Assembly (NCBI GenBank): GCA_900112325.1
Contig: FOLJ01000002.1
Span: 62,001-126,000, forward strand
DNA length: 64,000 bases
Reading direction: 5' to 3'
From: Micromonospora sediminimaris
Lineage (GTDB): Bacteria; Actinomycetota; Actinomycetes; Mycobacteriales; Micromonosporaceae
The translations under genes were made by a program, and so were the position numbers. Positions 35,367 to 43,550 of this stretch are shown in pieces (position 1 is the first letter of the stretch; each line of letters opens with the position of its first letter). Below the pieces are notes generated by a model that saw nothing but the letters and a program-made list of their open reading frames with translations, ran no database searches and was not told where the DNA came from.

Positions 35367-36140
35367 CTACTTTGCCACATCCGGTCCGGGCACCTGAAAT
35401 CCGGCCCGGTCCAACGCCGCCACGTCCCGTTTGTCCAGGCTCTGCGGATCCAGCCCGGTGAGCATGTCCGGCCGGCGGCGGCCGGTGCGGGCCAGCGCCT
35501 CATCGCGACGCCAACGGGCGATCCGGCCGTGGTCGCCGGAGCGGAGCACCTCCGGCACCGGCAGTCCGCGCCAGGTCGCCGGCTTCGTGTACATCGGCGC
35601 CTCCAGCAGCCCGTGCGCGTGGGATTCCTCGGCCAGCGAACCGGCGTTGCCGAGCACCCCCGGCAGCAGCCGGGCCACCGCCTCCAGGATCACCAGCACC
35701 GCCACCTCGCCGCCGAAGAGCACGTAGTCACCGAGGCTCACCTCGGTGACCGGCATCCGCGTCGCCGCGTGGTCGAGGACCCGCTGGTCGATGCCCTCGT
35801 ACCGGCCGCAGGCGAACAGCAGGTGCGGCTCGTCGGCCAGCTCGTGGGCCATCGCATGGGTGAAGGGCACGCCGGCCGGCGACGGCACCAACAGCCGCGG
35901 CGGGGTCAGCTCCGCTGGCGCCAGGGCGTCCAACGCCTCGCCCCACGGCTCCGGCCGCATCACCATGCCGGGTCCGCCGCCGTACGGGGTGTCGTCGACG
36001 GTGCGATGCACGTCGTGGGTCCAACCCCGCAGATCGTGTACGGCCAGCCGCAGGGTGCCGTTGGCCCGCGCCTTACCGATCAGCGACAGGTCCAGCGGGG
36101 CGAAGTACTCCGGGAAGATCGACACGATGTCGACGCGCAT
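35367..36140 (-). CDS. trmD: tRNA (guanine37-N1)-methyltransferase TrmD
   Basis: This 257-residue SPOUT-fold enzyme methylates G37 of tRNAs reading CNN codons and prevents frameshifting. It has [10 protein letters not shown] at the start, [47 protein letters not shown] (the trefoil-knot SAM site) and the C-terminal domain with [13 protein letters not shown]. Length is standard. It lies 15 bases after rimM. Confidence 0.97.
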   Translation of the reverse strand: MRVDIVSIFPEYFAPLDLSLIGKARANGTLRLAVHDLRGWTHDVHRTVDDTPYGGGPGMVMRPEPWGEALDALAPAELTPPRLLVPSPAGVPFTHAMAHELADEPHLLFACGRYEGIDQRVLDHAATRMPVTEVSLGDYVLFGGEVAVLVILEAVARLLPGVLGNAGSLAEESHAHGLLEAPMYTKPATWRGLPVPEVLRSGDHGRIARWRRDEALARTGRRRPDMLTGLDPQSLDKRDVAALDRAGFQVPGPDVAK

Positions 36141-36155
36141 CAGGGGCTCCGCCAG

Positions 36156-36713
36156 CTAGAGATCGAGCAGGCCGCCGGGTGGGTCCACCACGACTCGGCC
36201 ACCGGCGAGATCGACCTCGGGGACGATCGCCTTGACGAAGGGGATCAACGCCGTGTGCCCCTCGGGGCGCCGCAGCACCAGCAGATCGGAGGCGGGGGCG
36301 TGGTCGATCCGGGCAACCTCACCCAGTCGCTCGCCGGTCGGCGTGACCACCGCCAGCCCGACCAACTGATGATCGTGGAACTCCTCCGGATCCTCGGGCG
36401 GGGCGACCTCAGCGCTGTCCACCGCGAGCAGGGTGCCCCGCAGCGCCTCGGCGACGTCGCGGTCCAGCACCCCTTCGAAGGCGACAAGCAGCCGCTCCTG
36501 GTGCCGACGCGCGGACTCGACTGTCAACGTGTCGGGCGTCCGGAACAGCACACCGGGAGCGTCCGGTGCGGGTTGGGCGGCTTTCACCCCCGGCACGGTG
36601 CTCAACACCATGCCGGGGGCGAAGCGCGTCTCGGGCTCGTCGGTACGCACCTCCACGGTGACCTCACCGCGGATCCCGTGCGGCTTACCGATCCTGCCGA
36701 CGATGAGCAGCAT
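36156..36713 (-). CDS. rimM: 16S rRNA processing protein RimM
   Basis: This 185-residue 30S assembly factor binds S19. The RimM barrel starts LLIVGRIGKPHGIRGEVTVEVRTDEPE, and the C-terminal PRC domain (HQLVGLAVVTPTGERLG) ends in GGLLDL. The start overlaps the khpA stop by one base (TGATG), so it is coupled. Confidence 0.95.
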   Translation of the reverse strand: MLLIVGRIGKPHGIRGEVTVEVRTDEPETRFAPGMVLSTVPGVKAAQPAPDAPGVLFRTPDTLTVESARRHQERLLVAFEGVLDRDVAEALRGTLLAVDSAEVAPPEDPEEFHDHQLVGLAVVTPTGERLGEVARIDHAPASDLLVLRRPEGHTALIPFVKAIVPEVDLAGGRVVVDPPGGLLDL

Positions 36714-36946
36714 CAGTACGAGTCGACGATGTCGACGCGTACGCCGCGCCCACCGATGGAGCCGATCACCTGGCGCAGCGCCTTGGCGGTCCGGCCGGAC
36801 CGCCCGATCACGGTGCCCAGGTCCTCGGGATGCACCCGGACCTCCAGCCGCTTCCCTCGACGGGAATCGACCATCCGGACGCGGACGTCGTCGGGGTGGT
36901 CGACGATGCCCTTGACCAGGTGCTCCAGCGCCGGCCGCAGCGCCAT
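36713..36946 (-). CDS. khpA: KH-domain RNA-binding protein KhpA
   Basis: This 77-residue single KH domain has its GxxG loop in the block VIGRSGRTAKALRQVI. It forms a complex with KhpB in other bacteria, affecting cell size and RNA binding. It lies one base after rpsP and overlaps rimM by one base, the conserved actinobacterial position. Confidence 0.93.
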   Translation of the reverse strand: MALRPALEHLVKGIVDHPDDVRVRMVDSRRGKRLEVRVHPEDLGTVIGRSGRTAKALRQVIGSIGGRGVRVDIVDSY

Positions 36947-36947
36947 G

Positions 36948-37409
36948 TCAGGCCTGCTCGCCGGAGTCCGCGGCGGGCTGCTCCTCGGCCTTCGGGGCCT
37001 CCTCGGCCTTCGGCGCCTCGGCGGCCTTGGCGGCCTTCTTCGCGGGCTTGGCGGGGGTGTCGGCCACGCCTGCGGCAGCCTTCGCCTCGGCCTCGTAGGC
37101 CGCCTTGCGGTCGGCCCGCTCGGCAGCGACCTTCAGCGGCGGCGGGGCGGGCAGGCCCTTGAACTTCTGCCAGTCACCGGTCAGCTCCAGCAGCCGCTGC
37201 ACCGCCTCGCTGGGCTGGGCGCCGACGGAGAGCCAGTACTGGACCCGCTCCGACTTGACCTCGATGACCGAAGGGTCTTCCTTCGGCTGGTAGATGCCGA
37301 CGAACTCGATCGCCCGGCCGTCGCGCTTGGTGCGTGAGTCGGCGATGACGATGCGGTACTGCGGGTTGCGGATCTTGCCCATCCGCAGGAGCCGGATCTT
37401 TACGGCCAC
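36948..37409 (-). CDS. rpsP: 30S ribosomal protein S16
   Basis: The first ~85 residues are ordinary S16 ([24 protein letters not shown]). The remaining ~70 are a low-complexity Ala/Lys/Glu/Pro tail ([16 protein letters not shown], then two AEEAPK-like units), longer than in most bacteria. It is the first gene of the operon; the promoter is probably at 37569-37597. Another translation gene here, rpsB, carries a similar tail. Confidence 0.96.
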   Translation of the reverse strand: MAVKIRLLRMGKIRNPQYRIVIADSRTKRDGRAIEFVGIYQPKEDPSVIEVKSERVQYWLSVGAQPSEAVQRLLELTGDWQKFKGLPAPPPLKVAAERADRKAAYEAEAKAAAGVADTPAKPAKKAAKAAEAPKAEEAPKAEEQPAADSGEQA

Positions 37410-37568
37410 GGTTGTTTCGCTCCTGTTGCGATCTCACCGACCCGGTACGGGTGGTGTGCACGGGTGAGCGCCAACCGGCACAGTGGGGTTGGGCCGGAGA
37501 CTGCTCGGGTGGACTGACGACGTGCCCGGGTTAGAGGGCGCCGGACACGCGCCGGATACCAGCCAGCC

Positions 37569-37597
37569 ATTCTGCCAGATCCCCACCGGAACGCTCA
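37569..37597 (-). promoter_or_regulatory. Candidate promoter for the rpsP operon
   Basis: On the reverse strand TGAGCG (-35) and CAGAAT (-10) are separated by 17 bases, giving a ~150-base leader before rpsP. The GC-rich repeats in the leader (CCGGCGCGTGTCCGGCGCC) could fold as an attenuator. Confidence 0.4.
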
Positions 37598-37658
37598 CAC
37601 CGCACCTGCCAGGGTCACCCGAGGCGGGGCTCACGTGACGAAGAACACATGAATCTGG

Positions 37659-38306
37659 TCAGCGCGCCGGCGGGCGATTCCAGCCTTCGGGCAGGCGATC
37701 GGGGGCCGTCCAGTGCGCCGGCGGGGTGAAGTCGCACCAGGTGCCGTCGAACGGGAAGACGCCCGCCTCGGCCAGCGCGATCACCCGTTTACCCTCGGCC
37801 CGCACCGCCGCCTCGTCGGTCACCCAGTAGTGCTCCGGGAAGGCCAGCCGCTCGACGAACTCGTCCTCGTCCTTCCACTCCCAGCTGCGGTCGGGACGGA
37901 CCCACACGTCGAGGTCCTGGTCGACGATGTCCACGCCGGCCAGCCCGCCGTCGTCCCAGCGGACGCCCGATTCCTCCAGGTTGACGTACCAGCCGGCGAA
38001 GCGGCCCCGCACGTCGCGGAACCACCAGACGGAATGGGCCGCACCGGTCGGCAGGAACTTCAACAAGGGTGGACCGTTCCAGCGGCCCTGCGCCAGCCGG
38101 TAGGTCGGGGTCAACCACTCCCGGAAGGGCACCGCCCGCATGCCCAGCCCGGCCTCGTTGACCTCGCCGGCCACCGGCGTGCCCTCGGCCACCCAGAGCA
38201 GCAGCCCCCGCTCGTCGTCGCTGACCACCCGCGCCGGCCGGACCCAGCCGATCCGCCCCCGCCGCACGTTGCGGTGCACGACCAACCGCCCCGGCTCCAA
38301 CCTCAC
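37659..38306 (-). CDS. DUF402 domain protein
   Basis: This protein of about 215 residues has the FomD/DUF402 pattern (GWYVNLEESGVRWDDGG, then DQDLDVWVRPD and an aspartate-rich KDEDEF). Relatives are phosphohydrolases acting on nucleoside di/triphosphates or on CMP-linked phosphonates. The start GTG 38306 (VRLEPGRLVVH) is the usual one for such proteins. It is unrelated to the ribosomal operon upstream, which it follows in direction, and is alone in its unit, with the palindrome at 38353 just upstream. Confidence 0.8.
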   Translation of the reverse strand: MRLEPGRLVVHRNVRRGRIGWVRPARVVSDDERGLLLWVAEGTPVAGEVNEAGLGMRAVPFREWLTPTYRLAQGRWNGPPLLKFLPTGAAHSVWWFRDVRGRFAGWYVNLEESGVRWDDGGLAGVDIVDQDLDVWVRPDRSWEWKDEDEFVERLAFPEHYWVTDEAAVRAEGKRVIALAEAGVFPFDGTWCDFTPPAHWTAPDRLPEGWNRPPAR

Positions 38307-38352
38307 GCCCCCGACCCTACCCTCGCCCTCCCGCCCCCTCCCCACCCGAACC

Positions 38353-38396
38353 GTTGATCATGAATTTGGCGGCAGCTCGCCAACCTCATGATCAAC
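38353..38396 (-). terminator. Inverted repeat, TTGATCA family
   Basis: The outer 11-bp arms GTTGATCATGA/TCATGATCAAC and inner 6-bp TTGGCG/CGCCAA around a GCAGCT loop start 53 bases past the proS stop and precede the DUF402 start. Confidence 0.62.
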
Positions 38397-38449
38397 CGAA
38401 GCGGGCCGGAGGCGGGGCGACGGCGGGGCCGCGGGGGCCGGGGGTGGGG

Positions 38450-39856
38450 TCAGTAGGCGCGGGCGAGGATGGTGATGAGGTCGGGCTCGTCCTCGGTGTC
38501 GGGGACGGTGCCGTCGGCACGGACCAAACAGCGGACGGTGACGCCCTGGGCGTTGGCCTTCGCCTCGCCGTCGACGCCGACCGCCGACCACGGGACGCGG
38601 GCCCAACCGGTGGTTGCCGCCTCCAGCGCCTCGTCCAGCGTCGCCACGTCGACCGTGCGCGACTCACGGAAGGCGAGCGCCTGGTCGTGCAGCGCCCGCT
38701 GGTCGGCGTCGAGGGCGGCGAGCACCGCACCGACCACGTCCGCCACCGGCGTGGGTGCCTTCGAGCCGTCGGTACGGCGGACCACCACAGCGTTGCCGGC
38801 GGCCAGGTCGCGGGGACCGACCTCGACGCGTACCGGATAGCCGCGCAGCTCGGCGTCGACGGCCCGGCGGCCGAACGGGGTGTCGGTGCGGTCGTCGAGC
38901 GCGACCCGGACATCGGCGTCCCGCAGCGCGTCGCGCAGCTTGGCCGCCGCCTCGGTGACTCCGTCACCGTCCTTGACCACCATGACGTACGCCTGGGTCG
39001 GCGCCAGCCGCGGCGGCACCCGCAGCCCGTTGTCGTCGCCGTGGCACATGATCAGGCCGCCGAGCATCCGGGTCGAGGTGCCCCAGGAGGTCGTCCAGGC
39101 GTGTTCCCGGCCACCTTCGGCCGAGGAGTAGCTGATGTCGAAGGCCTTGGCGAAGTTCTGACCCAGCTCGTGACTGGTGCCGAGTTGGAGCGCCTTGCCG
39201 TCGCCCATCATGCCTTCGCAAGTGTAGGTGGCGGTTGCCCCGGCGAAACGCTCGCGGGCGGTCTTGAGCCCGACCACCACGGGGATGCCGAGCACGCTCA
39301 CCATCAGGTCCTCGTACGCCTCATGCAGGATCTTGCGGGCGTAGGCGCGCGCGTCCTCCCGGGTGGCGTGCGCGGTGTGCCCCTCCTGCCAGAGGAACTC
39401 GCTGGTCCGCAGGAACACCCGGGGACGCAGCTCCCAACGGACCACGTTGGCCCACTGGTTGAGCAGCAGCGGCAGGTCACGGTAGGAGTCGATCCACTTG
39501 GCCATGAACTCGCCGATGACCGTCTCGCTGGTGGGTCGCACCACGACCGGTTCGGCGAGCTGCTTGCCACCACCGTGGGTGACCACAGCCAGCTCCGGTG
39601 AGAAGCCCTCGACGTGCTCGGCCTCGCGCTTGAGGTAGCTCTCCGGGATGAACAGCGGGAAGTAGGCGTTCTCCGCGCCGGCCGCCTTGATCCGGTCGTC
39701 CATCTCGGCCTGCATCCGCTCCCAGATGGCATAGCCGGCCGGTCGGATCACCATGGTCCCTCGCACCGGCCCGTTGTCGGCCAGCTTCGCCTTGGCGATC
39801 AGATCCTGGTACCAGCGAGGAAAGTCCTCAGCCCGGGGAGTAAGCACGCGCGCCAT
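38450..39856 (-). CDS. proS: Prolyl-tRNA synthetase, short (archaeal/eukaryotic) type
   Basis: This 468-residue class IIa synthetase charges tRNA-Pro. Motif 2 (RWELRPRVFLRTSEFLWQEGHTAHAT) and motif 3 (GTSTRMLGGLIMCHGDDNGL) are clear. It has TSETVIGEFMAKW and no large INS editing domain between motifs 2 and 3, and it has the C-terminal zinc-type extension (GVTVRCLVR). This is the archaeal/eukaryotic-like form, not the ~570-residue bacterial type. I start at ATG 39856 (MARVLTP). It stands between two palindromes and is probably its own transcription unit. Confidence 0.93.
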   Translation of the reverse strand: MARVLTPRAEDFPRWYQDLIAKAKLADNGPVRGTMVIRPAGYAIWERMQAEMDDRIKAAGAENAYFPLFIPESYLKREAEHVEGFSPELAVVTHGGGKQLAEPVVVRPTSETVIGEFMAKWIDSYRDLPLLLNQWANVVRWELRPRVFLRTSEFLWQEGHTAHATREDARAYARKILHEAYEDLMVSVLGIPVVVGLKTARERFAGATATYTCEGMMGDGKALQLGTSHELGQNFAKAFDISYSSAEGGREHAWTTSWGTSTRMLGGLIMCHGDDNGLRVPPRLAPTQAYVMVVKDGDGVTEAAAKLRDALRDADVRVALDDRTDTPFGRRAVDAELRGYPVRVEVGPRDLAAGNAVVVRRTDGSKAPTPVADVVGAVLAALDADQRALHDQALAFRESRTVDVATLDEALEAATTGWARVPWSAVGVDGEAKANAQGVTVRCLVRADGTVPDTEDEPDLITILARAY

Positions 39857-39916
39857 GACCGCACATCCTATGCGCCCGCCCCCCGCCACCCACGCCCAAC
39901 CCACCCCACCGCCGAG

Positions 39917-40001
39917 CCCACACCTTCGCGTTGATCAAGAAGTTTGCGTCGGATTCGGCGCTGCGGTAGACGCAAACTTCTTGATCAACGCGGGGTGTGG
40001 G
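39917..40001 (-). terminator. Very long inverted repeat, TTGATCA family
   Basis: Perfect 24-bp arms (39927-39950; 39969-39992) contain CGTTGATCAAGAAGTTTGCG. An outer 8-bp stem CCCACACC/GGTGTGGG extends the pairing. The loop is 18 bases. It begins just past the amidohydrolase stop and before the proS start. Confidence 0.72.
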
Positions 40002-40021
40002 CCGGGGGCCCGGGGGCGGGG

Positions 40022-41101
40022 TCAGGGGAGGGGGTGGCCGCGGAGGATGAGGCGGGTGGGGGTGTGGAGGGTGGTGAGGTCCTGCCGGGGGTCTTCGGGG
40101 TAGATGGCGAGGTCGGCCAGGCCGCCTTCGACGAGGCCGGGAAGTCCGAGCCAGGCGCGGGCCCCCCAGGAGGCGGCGGCGAGAACGTCCAGGGTGGATA
40201 TTCCGGCCTGCTCGTGCAGCAGGAGCATCTCCTCGACGGCGAGGCCGTGGTCGATGCCGCCACCGGCGTCGGTGCCGACATAGATCGGCACACCCGCCTC
40301 GTACGCGGACCGCACCACCTGCGGGAAGCGGTCGCGCAGGGCGAGCATGTGCTCGGCGTACCCGGGGAACTTCGCCCGGGCCTGGTCGGCGATGTGGCCG
40401 AAGGTACGAATGTTGATCATCGTGGGGATCAGCGCGGTGCCCTGCCGGGCCATCAGGTCGATCAGGTCGAGGCTGAGCCCGGTGCCGTGCTCGACCGAGT
40501 CCACCCCGGCCCGCACCATGATCTCCACCGCGGACTCGCTGAAGGTGTGCACGGCGGCGCGTACCCCGGCGGCGTGCGCGGCGGCCACGGCGGCGGTCAT
40601 CGTGTCGGCGTCCCAGGCCGGTGCCAGGTCACCGACGCCCCGGTCGATCCAGTCGCCGACCAGCTTCACCCAGCCGTTGCCGGCGGCGGCCTGCTCCGCC
40701 ACGGTCGCGGCCACCTCGGCGGCGCCGACCTCCACGCCGATGTCGCGCAGGTATCGCTTGGGCGGCGCCACGTGCCGGCCGGCCCGGATCAGCCGGGGCA
40801 GGTCGGGTTCGTCGTCCAGTTCCGGGTACGGGAAGGGCGATCCCGCGTCCCGGAGGGCGAGGGCGCCGGCGTCCCGGTCGATCCGCGCCAGCGCACGCGC
40901 CTGGTCCAGCGAGGTGATCGGTGCGCCGCCCCGGGCGATGCCGATGTGGCAGTGCGCGTCCACCAGGCCGGGCAGGATGAAGCCGCGGTCGGCGACCGTC
41001 TCCGCGCCGGGCACCGGGTCGAAGGTGACCCGGTCGCCGACCAGCCACAGATCCCGGACCTCGTCGTCGGGCAGGAGCACACCGCGCACATGCAGAGCCA
41101 T
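40022..41101 (-). CDS. Amidohydrolase-superfamily metal enzyme
   Basis: This 359-residue TIM-barrel hydrolase has H-x-H (GLVDAHCHIG, His50/His52), the lysine that may be carboxylated (GWVKLVGD), His in AAVHTFSE, EHGTG and the catalytic Asp in VGTDAGG. The residues fit the imidazolonepropionase/prolidase-like class; the substrate is unknown. From memory M. tuberculosis has an amidohydrolase (Rv2915c) in the same place near ffh. I prefer ATG 41101 because AGGA stands eight bases before it. Confidence 0.86.
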   Translation of the reverse strand: MALHVRGVLLPDDEVRDLWLVGDRVTFDPVPGAETVADRGFILPGLVDAHCHIGIARGGAPITSLDQARALARIDRDAGALALRDAGSPFPYPELDDEPDLPRLIRAGRHVAPPKRYLRDIGVEVGAAEVAATVAEQAAAGNGWVKLVGDWIDRGVGDLAPAWDADTMTAAVAAAHAAGVRAAVHTFSESAVEIMVRAGVDSVEHGTGLSLDLIDLMARQGTALIPTMINIRTFGHIADQARAKFPGYAEHMLALRDRFPQVVRSAYEAGVPIYVGTDAGGGIDHGLAVEEMLLLHEQAGISTLDVLAAASWGARAWLGLPGLVEGGLADLAIYPEDPRQDLTTLHTPTRLILRGHPLP

Positions 41102-41119
41102 GCGCACAGTCCTACCCGA

Positions 41120-41707
41120 TCACTGCCCGTCGCGCGCCAGAAGCCCGGCTCGCCGCACGGTGAGCGCGGGCAGGTCGACCGACACCTTCCACGGTCGCTC
41201 GGTCACGAAGAGGTCCTCGGTGTGCGTGGTGACCTCGTAGTCTCCGGATGCGCTGAGGGCGTACTCGGTCAAGGTCATCTTCTCGTGCAGCGGGTCGACC
41301 ACCCAGTACGACCGGACCCCCGCGTGGGCGTAGACCTTGGCCTTGTCGTACAGGTCACGGAAGGTCGAGGTGGGCGAGATGACCTCGACGGCGAGCAGCG
41401 CGTCCTCGACCGGGACGGGCGATCGGTTGGCGTGCTCGCGGCGGATGGCGACCACGTCGGGTCGGGGTTCGTTGCGCCTGTCGATCCGCATCGACAGGTC
41501 GATGCTGACCAGGTAGTCGGGTGGGCAGTTGTCCTCGAGCGCGAGTAGTAGCCGGACACAGAGGTCCTGATGCAGGGCGGTCGGCGACGGCACGATCAAC
41601 CTTCCGTTGACCAGTTCGTACGGAAGGTCCTCCGGCAGCTCGCCGAGGTCGTCGACCGTCCACTCCGAGCGCTCGGGTGGGATGGGCAGCATGGGGGCCA
41701 CGGTCAT
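41120..41707 (-). CDS. Uma2-family (DUF820) endonuclease-fold protein
   Basis: This 195-residue protein has a restriction-endonuclease-like fold: DDLGELPEDLPYELVNGRL at the start, RPDVVAIRR with the catalytic Asp, AVEVISPTS with Glu, and KVYAHAGVRSYWVVDP with Lys. The family is abundant in actinobacteria and cyanobacteria, its function unproven. The start is ATG 41707 behind a strong GGAAGGAGGAG site. It is not part of the ancestral gene order I remember near ffh, so it may be a later arrival. Confidence 0.86.
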   Translation of the reverse strand: MTVAPMLPIPPERSEWTVDDLGELPEDLPYELVNGRLIVPSPTALHQDLCVRLLLALEDNCPPDYLVSIDLSMRIDRRNEPRPDVVAIRREHANRSPVPVEDALLAVEVISPTSTFRDLYDKAKVYAHAGVRSYWVVDPLHEKMTLTEYALSASGDYEVTTHTEDLFVTERPWKVSVDLPALTVRRAGLLARDGQ

Positions 41708-41773
41708 GACTCCTCCTTCCAGGGGCGGCATCACCCTAAGCGCCGACGACGCCACCCACCGTCACCGACACGC

Positions 41774-43333
41774 TCAGCGCGGCGGCTTGCCGTCCTTGCC
41801 GAACTTGTTGAAGTCGATCTTCGGCAGCTTGAAGCCGGGCGGCAGGCCCTGACCGGCGGCCAGGTCGTCGGGGCTCATTCCCGGTGGCAACTGCGGCATC
41901 CCGCCCGGGAAGCCACCCTGCACGCCCCGGGTGCCGGCACCACTGCGCGGCCGGTTGCCGCCCTTGGTGCCCTTGCGCTTGTTCTTCGGCGACTTGGTCG
42001 CCTTGCGCCGCCCGGCTCCGGGCAGGCCCATCATGCCGCCCATCTGCTTCATCATCTTCTGCGCGTCGGTGAAGCGGTTGAGCAGCTGGTTGACGTCCAT
42101 CACGGTCACGCCGGAGCCGTTGGCGATCCGGGCCCGGCGGGAGCCGTTGATGATCTTCGGGTTGGTGCGCTCGGCCGGGGTCATCGACCGGATGATCGCG
42201 GTGATCCGATCGAAGTGCTTGTCGTCCAGCTCGGCGAGCTGGTCCTTGACCTGCCCCATGCCCGGCATCATGGCCAGCACGTTGGCGATCGGCCCCATCC
42301 GGCGTACCGCGATGAGCTGGTCGAGGAAGTCCTCCAGGGTGAACTGCTCGCCGCCCATCAGCTTGGCGGTCATCTTCTCCTTCTGATCGGTGTCGAAGGC
42401 CGCCTCGGCCTGCTCGATCAGAGTGAGAACGTCGCCCATGCCGAGAATCCGGCTGGCCATCCGGTCGGGGTGGAAGACATCGAAGTCCTCCAGTTTCTCG
42501 CCGGTGGAAGCGAAGAGGATCGGCTGCCCGGTCACCTCACGGACCGACAGCGCGGCACCACCACGGGCGTCGCCGTCGAGCTTGGAGAGGACCACGCCGG
42601 TGATGCCGACGCCGTCCCGGAACGCCTCGGCCGTCCGCACCGCGTCCTGACCGACCATCGCGTCGATGACGAAGACGACCTCGTCGGGGTTGACCGCGTC
42701 GCGGATGTCGGCGGCCTGCTGCATCATCTCCGCGTCGATGCCGAGCCGGCCGGCGGTGTCGACGATGACGACGTCCCGGGCGGCCCGGCGGGCGTGCTGG
42801 ATGGAGGCCTTGGCCACCTGCACCGGGTCGCCGACGCCGTTGCCGGGCTCCGGGGCGTACACCTCGACACCGGCGCGGCCACCGAGCACCTGGAGCTGCC
42901 CGACGGCGTTGGGACGTTGCAGGTCGGCGGCGACCAGCAGCGGCTGATGCCCCTGGGCCTTGAGCCAGCGGGCCAGCTTGCCGGCGAGCGTGGTCTTACC
43001 GGAGCCCTGAAGACCGGCGAGCATGATCACGGTGGGCGGCTGCTTGGCGAACTGGAGCCGTCGCCCCTCGCCGCCCAGCACGGCGATCAGTTCCTCGTTG
43101 ACGATCTTGATGATCTGCTGGGCCGGGTTGAGCGCCTGCGAGACCTCGGCGCTGCGCGCCCGCTCCTTGACGTTCGCGATGAAGCCCTTGACCACCGGCA
43201 GCGCGACGTCCGCCTCCAGCAGCGCGAGGCGGATCTCGCGCGCGGTGGCGTCGATGTCGGCGTCGGTGAGACGTCCCTTGCCGCGGAGCTTGGTGAAGAT
43301 CCCGGAGAGGCGGTCACTCAAGGTGTCAAACAC
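41774..43333 (-). CDS. ffh: Signal recognition particle GTPase Ffh
   Basis: This 519-residue SRP54 protein binds signal peptides and docks on FtsY (encoded at 48756-49940). It has an N domain, a G domain with GLQGSGKTT (107-115), DTAGRLGID, TKLDG-type (SKLDGDARGG), and the methionine-rich M domain at 300-440. A basic, Gly/Pro-rich tail (NKRKGTKGGNRPRS, then the final ~50 residues) follows. The start is GTG 43333. It is a single-gene unit between the palindrome at 43467 and the Uma2 gene. Confidence 0.97.
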   Translation of the reverse strand: MFDTLSDRLSGIFTKLRGKGRLTDADIDATAREIRLALLEADVALPVVKGFIANVKERARSAEVSQALNPAQQIIKIVNEELIAVLGGEGRRLQFAKQPPTVIMLAGLQGSGKTTLAGKLARWLKAQGHQPLLVAADLQRPNAVGQLQVLGGRAGVEVYAPEPGNGVGDPVQVAKASIQHARRAARDVVIVDTAGRLGIDAEMMQQAADIRDAVNPDEVVFVIDAMVGQDAVRTAEAFRDGVGITGVVLSKLDGDARGGAALSVREVTGQPILFASTGEKLEDFDVFHPDRMASRILGMGDVLTLIEQAEAAFDTDQKEKMTAKLMGGEQFTLEDFLDQLIAVRRMGPIANVLAMMPGMGQVKDQLAELDDKHFDRITAIIRSMTPAERTNPKIINGSRRARIANGSGVTVMDVNQLLNRFTDAQKMMKQMGGMMGLPGAGRRKATKSPKNKRKGTKGGNRPRSGAGTRGVQGGFPGGMPQLPPGMSPDDLAAGQGLPPGFKLPKIDFNKFGKDGKPPR

Positions 43334-43466
43334 GCGAACATCCCGTTTGTCAGTGTTCCGATGAGCACGAGCGAGGCCGGGTGAGCTGTCCGACCACCGC
43401 TAGGGTAGCCCGCCACCCACACCCCCGCTCCCGCCCGCCCAGCCCCCGCGAGCGCCCGGGCGCCAC

Positions 43467-43527
43467 GATCTGTGGCAGTTGCGGTATCCGACACGCCGGT
43501 CAGTTGACACCTTTACTGCCACAGATC
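43467..43527 (-). terminator. Long inverted repeat, GATCT family
   Basis: Perfect 13-bp arms GATCTGTGGCAGT and complement (43467-43479; 43515-43527) enclose a 35-base loop ending in TTGACACCTTT (43504-43514). It begins 23 bases past the glnD stop. It shares the loop motif with the element at 12463. Confidence 0.65.
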
Positions 43528-43550
43528 CGGCGCGGGAGCCAGGCAGGCCG

